From: Limonium bicolor
Taxonomy: Eukaryota; Streptophyta; Magnoliopsida; Caryophyllales; Plumbaginaceae
Assembly (NCBI GenBank): GCA_023374045.1
Contig: CM041780.1
Coordinates: 38,331,030-38,395,029, forward strand
Reading direction: 5' to 3'
DNA length: 64,000 nt
This document shows, piece after piece, positions 34,337-47,120 of this stretch. The notes beneath the pieces were generated by a model that ran no database searches, was not told the DNA's origin, and saw only the letters and a program-made list of their open reading frames with translations. Position 1 is the first letter of the stretch. Each line of letters begins with the position of its first letter. A program made the translations under genes and the position numbers.

Positions 34337-34503
34337 GTTGGCGGGGCGATGGCAATAAGTCCTCATTTCTATGTCAACTTTTTGGATAACAACTGGCGGG
34401 CGATGGCAATAAGTCCCCTGTGAAAACTAGAAGTTCATCCCAACAACCCAGTTGGCAGGCGATGGTAATAAGTCCCCTTGGAAAACCAACATGGAGTATT
34501 TTT

Positions 34504-34926
34504 GAATGGGTTTCGGTCCCCAGAGGCATCCGAGTTATTTTTTTTTAATGGGTTTCGGTCCCCAGAGGCATCCGAGTTATTTTATTTTTGAATGGGTTTC
34601 GGTCCCCAGAGGCATCCGAGTTATTTTCCTTTTGAATGGGTTCCGGTCCCCAGAGGCATCCGAGTTATTTTATTTTTGAATGAGTTTCGGTCCCCAGAAG
34701 CATCCGAGTTATTTTATTTTGAATGGGTTTCGGTCCCCAGAGGCATCCGAGTTATTTTCTTTTTGAATGGGTTTCGGTCCCCAGAGGCATCCGAGTTATT
34801 TTATTTTTGAATGGGTTTCGGTCCCCAGAGGCATCCGAGTTATTTTCTTTTGACGGGTTTCCGTCCCCAAAGGCATCCGAGTTATTTTCTTTTGAACGGA
34901 TTTCAGTCCCTAGAAGCATCGAGTAA
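34504..34926 (+). repeat. Ten-unit minisatellite, 42-44 bases per unit
   Basis: Unit core GGGTTTCGGTCCCCAGAGGC followed by ATCCGAGTTATTTT and a variable T/C-rich tail. Units decay toward the right; three very degraded ones can be followed to about 35100. One frame reads a repeated VPRGIRVI peptide but is a by-product. Confidence 0.92.
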
Positions 34927-37900
34927 TGTTACATTTTTCTTGCATTTCATTCAGAATGGATTTTGGTCCACATAGGCATCTGAATCACATCACACATCTT
35001 GCATTTCATTCCGAACGAGTTTTGTTTTTTAAAAGCATCGAATCCCATGACATATTTTACATATAGGACGGGTTCCAATCCCAAGAAGCACTTGGATACT
35101 TGCTTGCATTTAATCTCTTGGATATGTTTAGGCCCTTAGAAGTGTCTTGGTACAATGACATGCTTCTCATTTGGGTCTCTAGTGCCCTCGACTAGCTCGG
35201 TAAGCTCAAATTTCTGTTTTGAGGTCGTCAACAACTTTGAACAGAAAAAAGGACAAGCAATGTGTAACAAGGTTTGTAAAGATTTGGGGTATTATCAAGC
35301 GTCAACATGACTTTTCATTGACATTCCAAAATCAAGTTGACGGGGGGCAATCCTGTTATCCCCAAAATCTTTACCCTCATTTGAGCAAAAGGGAGCATTT
35401 CTAGAGCTTTAAGGTGGTGAGACATGAATTGCAATACCATGAAAACTGAGGTGGTATGCTTGACAAGAAATCTTATTGGCATAGTGGTAGGGGAGAGACT
35501 CATAAAGAATGTGAGAGGTTAATGGTTCAAGGTTAATGATAAACAACTTTTATAGTTTTTGCTTTCTACTTAATTCTCCATTCTTCTCTTCTCTTTTTAT
35601 TTCTAGTTTTCAAAATCAGAGTTTATTTGAAAAGTAAAAAATCCAAAAAAAAAAACAAATGTGCTTCTTTCCTATTTTTGGTTGCTAGTTTATTTTCTTT
35701 CCAACAAATAAAAAAGAAAAAAGGAAAACGTTTGAACGTGATTTCAAGGAAAAAACTCATATTATTTTAGTTAGTTATCTTCCATTTTTTTAATGATTAT
35801 TCATTTTTTTTCTAATTTCTATTTTTTTTCATCCTTATCCCTTTTTATTCTCTTAACTATTTGTTTTCAAAACAAAAAAAAACAACAAAAATCTTTTCTA
35901 TTTTTACTAGTTGTTCATTTTATTAATAGAACAATGTTTTTCAAAATTTCTATCATTTTTGTGACTTTGAAAATCTCGTTAGTATTTTTGTAATTTAACG
36001 TTTTCTTTTAGTATTTTACTCGTTTTATTTTACTAGTTAGTGACTTTTCTTTTTCAATCTTATTTCTCACTTTTTATTAATTAGTTTGTTTATTTTTAAA
36101 TTCAAAAGTTTGTTAAATTGTTAAGATTCTTTAGCCTTTAATTGATCTACAGTCCTTTATATAATCACTCCATACTCCTGTTAAGAGGGGACACAGACTG
36201 ATAGTTCATACAGCCAGATCACACTCATTCACACACGGGCATTCTGCTCCTACTCGTTCGTTTCATCGCTACCATTTCACTGCCTCATTCTGCGTTCATC
36301 CTGATAAACAATCATCTCCGTTGTCTCATTGTTTGAACTGTCATTTCTAGATTTATTCTGCTATTGTCCATTCTTATCCCACCATTGTAGGTCCTTAATA
36401 GACGACAGTTCATATACACAACACAATTCATATAAAAAAAATACGGGCGAGAGCATTCATATATTTCATAATAGCAAGGTCACGGAAAAACTCCTGTATA
36501 CATCCTTGCATTCCCGTATACATTCCTACATCCTTTATCTCTAGAACACCCCTCCCCTATTTACTGAGCACGATCATTGTTCCCACACGATCCTTCATCA
36601 TCGTCACACTAGCATTCAGTTGATCCACTGGTTGGTGTGCCATCGCCAACGAGAAAAAAGACAAGGCTAGATCATCGTTCTATGCCTCATGGACATTGTT
36701 TTTTCCTGCCAGTGCCAAGTTCATCAGCGACAACAAAGATAGATGGGGCGTGACTACTACCATCGCCGAGCACTGATAAGTGTAAAATATATATACTTTT
36801 AGAGCTATAATTCTTTCTATTTTGTAACAATTCATGTCATATTTCTCACTTATCATATGTTTTTCTTTAAATTTGTATTTAGATGAGAACTGATATCTTA
36901 TGTGTTAAATGCAGGAAAAATCTCAAATTTACATTCATCATCTCATAAAAATCACGATACAATAAGCGATATAAATATATATATATGCACGTGAGGAGAC
37001 ATGTCCGCATGGCACATGCATATAGGTTATTTACGTTACATGAACTTCATGAATATGGAAGCCATTTTCTACATTCACGCTGGTATATATTAGTATATAC
37101 ATGGGCTGTTCCCATTTGTTTTACATGGGCTGAATTGATAAAAGAAGGTAGGCTGCATTTTTTGGAGAAAAGAGGTGAGCGGACGTTGTTGGTAAGCCGC
37201 ATTGGACCGGAAGTTTTCAAGATAAAAAATAGTAACAATCCAATTTTGATCAGCCAAATGGGGCCGCCACCGATTTGAGAAAGAGGTCCCGTTGGCTCTG
37301 CATGGAGACGCTGCATTGTGGCAGAGAGGTAGTGCAGTATAAGACAAAGATAGGCGTGACTGATGAGAAGCCATAAATAAACGGGCTGATGTGGAGCTGC
37401 ATGAGGGATTGATAAAAAATGAAAGATAAATAAAAGGCAGATACGATAGATATTTATCACACGGCAAAGATAAAGAAGAGTCTATATATACATGCATACA
37501 ACAGAGACTTGAGGAATTACATTCACGCCGCGGGCTACATCCCAGCCCAGGAGGGGCTTACCCTCTTGCATAATCCCACGTCCCAGCACAGGGGGCTTTA
37601 GGCCTCCACGCTCATTTTCTTCATTCATCACGCCACTGTACAGGGGCTCGCGCCTCCCTTGCTACATCACCACCACACTATCCATCCATCACCACATATC
37701 ACTCACCATCGTCATCATCTTCACACCACCATATCCCTCAACGCAGCATCGCCACCGCCACTCCATACCACCATCACCATCGTACACACCACCACACACC
37801 ACGCACCTGACCACCGTGACTCCATCACCGTTCCACCACCACATCACCACCGTGACTTCATCACCACCGCCACTCCCACATATTTTTTTTTGTTACTTAT

Positions 37901-39246
37901 TAATGTCTTTCTTTTTTTTTTATGTTATATTTATGTTGGAGTAGTTAGATTAGCTCCCCAGATTGGGGTAGCAAACCGGATCTTCACATTTATTTTGTGA
38001 TGTTTTCTCTAATTCAATAATGTAGTAGTTTAATTCCAGTTCTTCATGCGCTTTAATTCTCTAGATAATTATTAAAGCAATCTTTGTAGTTTTCTAATCA
38101 ACACGCGAGAGCTGAGATAGATAACAAGACATAGGAATTAAACCTGATTAACGACTAGAAGCGTGATCCCGCCTAAAGGTTAATCGGTCTCAAATAGAAA
38201 CTATTCTTTATGCGATTAGTTGTGTCCGGATTAGAGCATTAGTATGCTGCTAGTTCTAGCAATTGTTTAGGATTCGTTAGACTTAGCCTTTGACGAATTA
38301 ATTACAGTTTCTGAGTTTATTGCAAAGTTAGGGAATAGTTTATAAATAGATTAGAATGTGAAGGTTTGCAGAACAATCCGGGGTGCTTCCTTTTATTTAG
38401 AGTTTCTATCTTTATTTAGTTTGTTTTTACTGTTTTATTATTTTATATTTGTTTGTTGAGTCTTTCTTTTTATTAAATTAAGTAAAACCTGAAAAAGTGA
38501 CGTTTCCTATTTTCTTAGTTTAGTTTCTCAGTTAGTAAATAAATTGTCAATTAATTGAACGAGGTCCCTGAGTTCGACAACCCACTTATTCACTATTCCG
38601 CAAAACGATAGGTACACTGCCTAGGTAGAGATAGTCACATATTTCTACTAACAAGCACACGCTCATCTTCTCCATGACGGTCTGCCACCTCTTTTTCCTG
38701 CTAGCCATTGCTGGTCGTTGATAAACTCCAACTTGAGGCGTCCGCTTTCAGTTGCTGCCTACTTGACAAACACCAGAGCCAAGTACGCCACATTATACTT
38801 GCATCTTCGTCAACTATATGTCAACCTCACGGTCCCGTATGTAGTCAATCTCTCAGCGTGAAGTTCCATGGCTCGTTACTACCCGGAGGTCAAACAACAA
38901 GAAGCAAAGGTATAGACGGTCAGTGCTCGTGGCAAGGATTTGCTTCGCTCCGCTGATTTTTGTAGGAAGGAAGATCATGCTGAAACGTTTCCCCCATCAT
39001 CAACCTCGTGTTGGTTGCCATGTGTTTCTCGCAATGACCCATAAGCTTTCTCGTTGTAGCCATCCTGTTTAGTCCTTTCCTCTTTCTATTCTTGTCTCCT
39101 CTCTGTTGTAGTAGAATGTGTGTAATCGTGTATAATCAGACTAATTACGCTGTATCACTGACCGAAAAGTGATCACGGAATACCGAAAACAAGGAGGTGA
39201 AGATAATCAGGTATGTCATTCACTCTTTTCTTTGCTGTTTTGTTTG

Positions 39247-39251
39247 TTATC
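39247..39251. repeat. Target site duplication of element F (TTATC)
   Basis: TTATC at 39247-39251 and again at 47847-47851. The empty site in the first E LTR reads TTTGTTATCACGTCCG (about 29217-29232). Confidence 0.95.
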
Positions 39252-39833
39252 TGTAAATGTATGTGCGCCATACATACTTATGGTTTTTGATGTGTGACAA
39301 CCATGCGGAACCAGTCTTGTACTCAGCATACGGTTTTTCGGTAAAATCCCTATGAACGTCAAACAGAAACGGGCTCGCTCATGTGACATCAGATATAATA
39401 TCAAGTTGTTAAGATTCACCCTATTTTATCTCCTCAGTTATTGTTAAGCGCTATCATTACTAGAATATTACGTGAGGGAAGTTTTGCGTAATTCTGGGAA
39501 ATTCCCATGTATATATATACTTGTATAGATATAGTTTAGGGTTACGCTTTTGGGTATTATAAACAGATCATCATCCCTTACGGCGAAACCCCTTTTGGTT
39601 GGTAAGAACGAGTGCTTCTTTCCATTAGATCAAGTGTGTTTATCATTCAAAGAGTGATAGGTTATAGTGTGATTGTTCAAGGTGTTGAACAGATCAGGTG
39701 AGGAGTTTTTCACGTTATTAATATATATTAGTAACTGAGTTTTCTTCTATATTGGATCGCAATCTGTCGAGTAATTACTACTAACAACTCAGTACAAGTC
39801 TGAGTATACTGGAGGTCTCATTACGAACTGTCA
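39252..39833 (+). repeat. Element F 5' LTR
   Basis: 582 bp, TGTAAATGTATG to GAACTGTCA. A TATATATATAC tract lies at about 39510-39520, 320 bases before the end, and is a reasonable core promoter. Confidence 0.95.
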
Positions 39834-39835
39834 AG

Positions 39836-39847
39836 TGGTATCAGAGC
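39836..39847 (+). other. Element F PBS (tRNA-iMet)
   Basis: TGGTATCAGAGC two bases after the LTR, complementary to the 3' end of initiator tRNA-Met. Confidence 0.93.
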
Positions 39848-39892
39848 AGGTTACCTTGGCTCGAGGCTAACGCTTCAAGGTAGATCGTGAAG

Positions 39893-41715
39893 ATGGGTTC
39901 GTACAATGTCAAGGCTCCCAAGTTAACCAAGCTAAACTACTCTAAATGGTGCGAGCAGATGGAAGCTCAACTAATTTCCGTTGATTACAAAGTTTGGAAG
40001 GTGGTTACTAAAGGCGATTTTAAACCCACTGTCACTATAGAAGGGAAGGCTCAGGACAAGCCTGAAGAACAATGGACGAAGGATGACGAGAAGTTACTTA
40101 GCAAGAATAAACAAGCCCTGCGAATTCTCGTGTCGTCTCTCTCAGATGAAGATCAAGGAAGTGTTCTTGGTATTCAAACAGCAAAAGGTGTGTGGGATTT
40201 TCTTAAAATAGCATATCAAGGTACTGAATCTATTCGTAAAGCAAAGGAGAAACAGTATAAGAGAGAATTTAATAACTTTAAGATGGCTGAAGGAGAAACG
40301 TTAGTTGCTGCGATTGAGAGGTTCAATCAGATTTTAATTGAAATCAAGACAGTGGGGGCATCACTTACAAATGAACAGACCAATGAGAGGTTTTTGGAAT
40401 TGCTTACTAAAGACTGGTTGAATTACACCTCTATGTTGGAGAAGATGGATAAAGTATCATCGGTTTCTTTTGAAGAACTGTGTTCGGATTTAATCGTCCA
40501 TGAAAGCAAGATGAAAGAACAGTCACTGGATGGTGTTTCTCTGGAAAGAAAAGATCTCGCTCTTAAAGCAAAGAAGATTGCAGACAACACTGACTGGGAG
40601 TTAGATGATGATTTCGATACAGAGATAAACCTACTGGCTCAAGGATTGAAGAGAATTATGAGCAGAAAGAGGGGTGGATTTCAGGGATCAAGCAGTAACC
40701 GACGTGAATTAGATATAAGTAAGGTGGAGTGTTTCCGGTGTCATAAGCAAGGTCATATGATAAAGGATTGTCCTTTATCATCAAAACCCCCACAGTATAG
40801 AAATCGAGATTCCCGCATGGCTGCTGCAGCATGGGGTGAAGAAGAAGAGGAGTCAGCACCGGCTGAGAAAGTTGAGGCACATTATTGTATGACGGCAATC
40901 CATCGATCTCACACTGATGAATTAGCATACGATGAATCAATGTGTCTGGTTGCAAAAGACAAGGAGCATCACTCTCTTGTGGGAGAGCAGGTAAGTTTTC
41001 TTAACTTCAATAGTGTAGGTAGAGAATCTTCAAAAAATCAAATTTTTGATGCTTTGACGGCTGCTTTATTAGAAATTGGAGTTTTAAAAGGAAAACTTGA
41101 CGATGCTAGTAGCAAAGAATTTCAAATAAAGCAACTAGAACAGGAGATAAACGAGTTGAAAGCTAAAAATAAGGAGTTAGCGGAAAAGCTGGTAGCAAGC
41201 TCATCCAAGGTATTACAATCTACGTTTACTTCATCAGTTAAAAGTAAGTTGAGTTCAATACCAGAGTGGGCAGAAAGGAAATTCAACTACTTAAAGCAGA
41301 TAATGAATGGATTCGTCAGGATAATGCTGATCTCCAGAAACAATGTGATACTCTTGATAGAAGACTAAACATCATTAATCTAGAAAATCCTTCATGGCAC
41401 ACGGGAAAAATCAAACTTAATGAAATTGTTAGAAAACCAAATAAAAATCAAGGTGGACTAGGGTTCTGTGGAGTTGAAGCTGATTTAAGACCAAAGAAGC
41501 AATATACACAAACTAAAACTATTCCGGAAAAAAATAGGTTCTCAGCTGGTCCAGCGGTGATAGAGTGTAGTTATTGTCATATCCTTGGACATCATATTAA
41601 TTCATGTTTTAAATTACAACGGAAAAACGCTAGAGATTCCGTTACTCATTCTGTTATGTATGCTAGTATGTATTCTCGTCGACCCAAACAACAATGGGTC
41701 CCTAAACGTTATTGA
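39893..41715 (+). pseudogene. gag: Element F gag with two zinc knuckles and coiled coil, one frameshift
   Basis: Structural protein of the particle. ATG at 39893 (MGSYNVKAPKLTKLNYSKW), the first ATG after the PBS. The N-terminal copia-type gag domain contains SKWCEQMEAQL, VWDFLKIAYQGTES and NERFLELLTKDW. A first knuckle, CFRCHKQGHMIKDC, is near 40732. Downstream is a coiled-coil-prone stretch (QIKQLEQEINELKAKNKEL, 41120-41180). A one-base frame change near 41280 moves the reading to a frame with a second knuckle, CSYCHILGHHINSC (41566), and WVPKRY. It ends at TGA 41713-41715, directly in frame with protease, compatible with stop readthrough or simple decay. Confidence 0.88.
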
Positions 41716-43060
41716 TTCCTTTCTTTTATGTGCCAGGACTACGCTGACGGGGCCAACATTTGGCTTATGGATAGCGGGTGTTCTCGGCATATGACTGGAG
41801 ACCATACATTGTTTCGAGAACTTGAGAGTTTACATGGAGGTTTTGTGACTTTTAGAAATAATGGAAAGGGACAGATTATTGCTATCGGCACAGTTGGTCA
41901 TCAGGGGAATGTTGAAGATGTGTGTCTGGTGGATGGGTTAGAGCACAATCTACTGAGTGTATCACAAGTGTGTGATAAGGGTCCATCCGCAATCACCTTT
42001 GATTCTTATGGATTCGTTGTCACAGATTTGACGACAGGTGCATCACTTCTACAAGGATATCGCAGAGGCAATCTGTATTTAGTGGATGTTGATGATCAAA
42101 ATTGGACGCTACTTGTCTCACTGCTTCCACAGAAACTGCTAATTTGTGGCATCAACGTCTGGGTCATGCTCACATACACCTGCTCAATAAATTACGAACT
42201 CAACACCTTGTTGAAGGATTACCATCATCAGTTCTTCAGGAAGATTTTCCTTGTGGCGCATGTCAGCTTAATAAACAGACACGTTCAACACATGTTCCTA
42301 AATCTGTGGTTTCTACCACTACCGTGCTAGAATTAGTGCATATGGATTTGGTAGGACCTATGTGCACCATGACCAGGGCTGAGAAGAATACATTTTTGTT
42401 TTTGGCTGATGATTATTCTCGCTTCACCTGGATTTATCTACTTCATGCTAAAGCAGATACTTTCAATCGGTTTAAAGAGTTTTATGTTCAGATGCAGCAA
42501 CAATTGGGGTTTCCTCTGCGTACCATACGTTCAAACAATGGCAACAGAATTTGTCAACCAGCCGCAGTTTCGACAGTTCTGCACTGATCAAGGTATCACC
42601 CATACTTTTTCATCAGTGCGTACACCTCAGCAGAATGGTGTTGTGGAACGAAAGAATCGTACATTAGTTGAGATGGCACGAACAATGCTTAATGCAAGCG
42701 GATTAGCACCTAGTTTCTGGGGGAGGCAGGCAGTTAACACGGCATGCTATATTCTCAACAGGGCACTTATCAGACCTATGCTCAATCAAACTCCATATCA
42801 GCTGGTTAAGGGACGACCTCCGACAATTGGATACTTTAAGGTATTTGGGTGTAGATGTTTCATTTTACACAATGGTAAAATAACACTGGGAAGCTTGACC
42901 CCAGAGGGGATGAAGGAGTGTTCTTGGGGTACTCTACTACTAGTAAGGCGTATCGGGTATTTAACAAGCGTACTCTTGTTGTGGAGGAATCGTCATATGT
43001 ACGATTTGATGAAAAGAATTTTGGTTTTCGGGAACCACAGAATATTGGGTCGGAATTAGG
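41716..43060 (+). pseudogene. pol: Element F pol: protease and integrase
   Basis: In frame with gag after a TGA. Protease: IWLMDSGCSRHMTG with catalytic Asp at 41770. A frame change near 42100 leads to GAG-pre-integrase LWHQRLGHAH and CGACQLNKQ (zinc-binding H2C2), then the integrase core: VHMDLVGPM (first Asp), a site reading RSNNG at 42528-42542 where the family has Asp at 42534-42536 (GAC/GAT to AAC), a frame change, and QQNGVVERKN (Glu). The tail has WGRQAVNTACYILNR and FKVFGCRCF, then a frame change near 42880 and GYSTTSKAYRVFN. The missing second Asp alone would prevent integration activity. Confidence 0.9.
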
Positions 43061-44920
43061 TGTCGATGATTCCGACGATTCAGATTCGGATTCACTACCT
43101 CCATCCATTCAGACTCTCCTCTTACCTCACACACAGAATCTCACTCTGATTCTTCTACTTCGTTACCATTGTCTTCTGATAATTCGGACAGCTCATCTAT
43201 GCAAGTTGAAACTTCTGCAACAGACAATTCTGTATCAACTGGAGACCCAAGTTCTCAATCTGATGATACCACAATTCCTCCTAATATTCCTTCTCGTCGG
43301 GCTCCTGGAGTTTCGTTAGATAATCTCATCTCAGACTTGAACTCCGGCCGAGTAACTCGTCACTCACTTCGAAACTATTGTGCTCATGAGGGTTTCTGTC
43401 CAGTATTGAGCCCCGTAATATAAAGGAGGCCCTTACTGACTCTGATTGGATACTAGCTATGCAGGAGGAACTAAATGAGTTTAAACGGAATGACGTCTGG
43501 ACTTTAGTACCTCGGCCAAGTCATCAGGAGGTGATAGGTACACGGTGGGTTTATCGCAACAAACTTGATGCAAATGGACATGTCGCTCGCAATAAGGCTC
43601 GCTTGGTTGTTCAGGGGTATAACCAACGTGAGGGTATTGATTATGATGAGACTTATGCACCAGTTGCCCGTTTAGAAGCTATCCGGATGCTGATTGCTTT
43701 CGCTGCTCACAGGGCGTTTCCTTTGTATCAAATGGATGTTAAATGTGCGTTTCTAAATGGTTACATTGATAAGGAGGTCTATGTTGCTCAACCTCCGGGC
43801 TTTGCTGATCAGTCCAGACCTGATGATGTTTATTTACTCAAGAAATCCGTCTATGGGTTAAAAACAAGCACCGAGGGTCTGGTATGCGCGTCTCACCTCT
43901 TATCTCCTTCAGCAAGGTTTTACACGGGGAAAAGTGGACTGCACGCTCTTTCTCAAATTCCAGGATTCTGATCTTTTGTTGGTTCAGATCTATGTAGATG
44001 ATATCGTCTTTGGTTCTTCCTGTCCCTTGTTGTCTAAATCGTTTGAGACGGTAATGACTAAGGAATTCTCTATGAGCAGTATGGGTGAACTCACCTTTTT
44101 CTAGGATTGCAGGTTCCAACCAAGACTCACACACATTTGTCTGGCAAGGAAAATATACGATTGAACTTCTATCCAAATTTGGGTTTGATTCCGCTAAATC
44201 ACTTGCCACACCAATGTCTAATGTCTTAAACTTGGTTCTGAGACTCATGCTGAACCCACTGACCCTACTGAGTATAGAGCCATGATTGGATCACTGATGT
44301 ATCTCACCGCCAGCAGACCTGATATCCTTTACAGCGTTTGCTATTGTGCTCGATTTCAGGCTGATCCAAGAGTTCCACATCTTCAGGCTGTCAAACGAAT
44401 TTTCCGTTACTTAAAAGGCACTCCTAACTTGGGATTGGTTTATCGGGTTGGATCTTCCTTCACACTCCAGGCTTATACTGACGCTGATTTTGGAGGATCA
44501 CTTACTGATCGCAAGAGTACATCTGGATGTGCTCAGCTTCTGGGTACTAGTCTGGTGTCCTGGTTCTCTAAGAAGCAGTCTTCTGTTGCTTTATCCACCA
44601 CAGAAGCTGAATATATTGCTGCTGCTGCTTGCTGTGCTCAGGTTCTCTGGCTCCAATATCAACTTGAAGACTATGGTATGCCTCAATCACCTATCCCGAT
44701 TTACTGTGACAATCAGTCCACCATTGCTTTGTCCAAGAACCCAGTTCAACACTCCCGTACCAAACATATCGAAATCCGCCATCACTTTCTTCGGGATCAA
44801 GTAGAAAAAGGAACAGTGGAATTGCGTCATTGTTCCACGGAGGAGCAGTTGGCAGACATTTTTACTAAACCACTTCCTCGAAATTTTCCATCGTCTCAGT
44901 TTGGCACTGGGCATGGTTAA
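43061..44920 (+). pseudogene. pol: Element F pol: reverse transcriptase and RNase H
   Basis: Starts with an acidic, serine-rich linker (DDSDDSDSDS) after integrase, then [21 protein letters not shown] blocks: [54 protein letters not shown] and the catalytic IYVDDIVFGSS (YVDD at 43991-44002). Frame changes lie near 43390, 43865 and 44100. RNase H is open from 44282: GSLMYLTASRPDI, YTDADFGG, SWFSKKQSSVALSTTEAEYIA, CDNQSTIALSKNP, LADIFTKPLP; it ends at TAA 44918-44920. All expected domains are present and of normal length. Confidence 0.92.
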
Positions 44921-45479
44921 TGTTGATTAAGGTCCACTTCTTTTATTTTCTGTGTTTTTTCTCTTTTGTGTACAAACGTGGTACTAGATTTGAGTGGAGT
45001 TTATTTTCAATATACAAACTCGTGAGGATTCCATAGATTATTGTGGAACATGTTTTAGATGATCTGGATCAATGTTATCGTTGGAACGTTTTTTATGTTA
45101 CTGATTTTTTTTATCTCTTCATAACACAAAATCACAACCCAAATATGGCCCAAATATTTCTCCACGTTCTTCTGAACCGTCGTCCACTCTGCCTACCTAT
45201 TTACCTACGTTTGTCAGCTTTTCCTGCTTATCAGTCTTACCCTCGTCTCTTCCGTTGCATTCTTCTTTTTCAAAATCCCTGCACTCTACTGGTTGCCTGT
45301 CATCTCTCTTTCTTGCTCTCCTACTTCGCCATGGACATCGTTCTGTATGACCCTGCCTTCGCTTATCTCCAGCTTCTTTCTCCCCGTTCCGCATTTTCTT
45401 GGTTCACCACCACCGACTATTTCCATCAACTCCGACTTGCTCCCCATGCAGCCAGAATACCATATCCCCTTGCTGTTGA

Positions 45480-46840
45480 ATATCCTCCACTTCTTTTGCC
45501 CGTGCCACCCCCTACCCAAGATTCTCCATCCAAAAGTGTGCCGATGATTTCCCATCCTGTGATGTTCCTTTTGATGACTCTCCGGTTTCTGATTCTTTGC
45601 CTACCTCACCACCATTATCACCACAAAACCCATCTCCTCCTCGCCGAAACCCTAGGTCACAGACTCGCCCTTCTCGGGCTGCTGTTCTTCGCCGTCGCCA
45701 AACTCTTCGGCCACGTTGTTCTCAGCCCCCTCAGCCCTCATCTACTCCGTCGCACCCTGATGTTCTTTCGGATGATGATGTGCCGTTATCAGTCTTGCGC
45801 CAACGCAAGCGTTCTGCTGTGCACGCTCAGACAGCGTCTTCTTCAAAGCGTCCTCGCCGCGGGTCTCCAGTGCCAAGCTCTTCAGCTACTAGGTCGGTTG
45901 CCTCCTCTGGTTCTTCCTCGACTAATTCTGCCTGGTCTGGTCATTCCTTTCCCTGTTTTCCTGCTTTTAAGTCTGAGATTCGTAATGCCCATATCGTTGT
46001 GGGTAAACGGGTGGATTGTGTTTGGCTTCGCAAGAATAAATTATCCAATATTGCTAGTTGCCTTTCAGCACAAGGCTGGTCGTCTGTGTTTGCATTGGGT
46101 ACGAAAATTTACTGGGAGCCTGTTAAAGAATTTTACAAGAATCTTCAATTTGTGGATGAATATCTGCTTCGGACCACAGTTAAGGGAGTGGTTATTGAGT
46201 TAACACCTGATTTGATTGGCATGATTCTGGATGTTCCTTTTGACGGTGTTAAAACCTTTTCTCGTGAAGTCAATACTTTTGCTCCATCTCAGAAGGATGA
46301 GGACCTTTTGGTTTCTTTGGGATTGAACCAGAGACCCGAAGGATTCGGTCTGCTCCTCAACGGCAGCTAGATGTGCTTGGACGTTTGCTCCATATATTGG
46401 TTTATCAAGGCGTTGCTCCCCGAAATGATCAACGTGGGACAGTTACCTTCATGGACATCTGTTTGATGTGGTGCCTCATTCAGAAGAATCCTGTTAGCTT
46501 GCCTCATTTCATGTTGTTTCATATCCATCATGCCATCACCGAGTGTACATCATCACTGCCATATGCTCCCTGGTTGACAAAGATATTCCAGTATTTCTCA
46601 GTTGAATTATCTACTGAATCTGCCAAGGTTTTGGATCATAATCACGAGCTTTCTCAGACCACTCTGTCCAAGATGGGTCTAGCACTGGCAGGGAATATTT
46701 GGGTAGTAAAACAGCCTCCGAAGGTTGTTTCAGGCGTTTTGAGCATCTCAGTACACTTCCGCAACAATTGGATAACATTTTGTCTCTCATCAAGGCGATC
46801 GATGCTCGTTGGCACATCTTGAGGCTCATCTGGGGGTGCG
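45480..46840 (+). pseudogene. Element F extra 3' gene (Sirevirus env-like / plant transposon-protein domain), broken
   Basis: Located between RNase H and the PPT, where Sireviruses carry an env-like or third gene of unproven function. The frame is open from 45480; no clear ATG was identified. It begins with an acidic Ser/Pro-rich part (DDFPSCDVPFDDSPVS), a basic Pro/Arg stretch (PSPPRRNPRSQTRPS), then a globular part: GKRVDCVWLRKNKL, VKEFYKNLQFVDEYLL, ELTPDLIGMILDVPF. After a frame change near 46350 it continues LGRLLHILVYQGVAPRN and FMDICLMWCLIQKNP, and after another near 46700 it ends near LPQQLDNILSLIKAI. These resemble the plant-specific transposon-protein domain often found at the 3' end of such elements. 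I see no signal peptide or convincing transmembrane segment in this frame, so calling it an envelope is not supported. Confidence 0.7.
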
Positions 46841-47120
46841 ACGTTAATCCTTTTCTTGTCCTCGGCTCGTTCAGCCCTGTCCTGCTGTTCCCCTCTGATA
46901 TCGTTGTTTGCCTCTAAACCGTTGTTGTCTGTTTCTGATTTTGTGCGTTTCCGACTCTATTTTGGTTCCCTGCTGCTGGGTGTTGTTTTTGTTGTTCCCT
47001 TATGTCACTATCTGAAACTCTTTCCCGCTATTAACGTTGTATAAAATGCTATTTCGTGTTCCACGGTATATTTTTTTTTACATTTCGTGAGTTTCTAGGC
47101 CCGTACCATTTTTGATTGCG

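Larger units (their letters stand above)
29870..36198 (+). other. Element E first internal region, non-coding, repeat-rich
   Basis: 6.3 kb without recognisable retroviral domains. Contents in order: a two-copy 160-base repeat (30040-30340), an array of GGCCCAAGCGCC-type units (30825-31570), about 2 kb without structure that I recognise (32150-34070; AT-rich, slightly CAAAGA/AAGCACC-rich), two minisatellites (34075-34336 and 34504-34926), and a T-rich tract (35560-36120). The right border near 36198 is uncertain: AAGAGGGGACACAGAC at 36183-36198 could be the PPT, followed by TG. Confidence 0.6.

Noticed and set aside
34504..34926. CRISPR-like array
   Set aside because: Repeats abut with no unique spacers and the context is a plant retrotransposon; it is a minisatellite.
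36391..36391. E second LTR starting at TGTAGGTCC (36389)
   Set aside because: There is no purine tract before it; homology merely begins there because the first LTR is cut by B. A start near 36199 after AAGAGGGGACACAGAC is more likely but unproven.
45043..46203. A 386-codon open frame after element F RNase H
   Set aside because: It overlaps the 45480-46840 gene in another frame, is Leu/Pro-rich and has no family motif; the alternative frame shows the Sirevirus-type domain.
45480..46840. True retroviral envelope gene in element F
   Set aside because: No signal peptide, fusion peptide or clear transmembrane segment in the supported frame; it resembles the plant transposon-protein domain.
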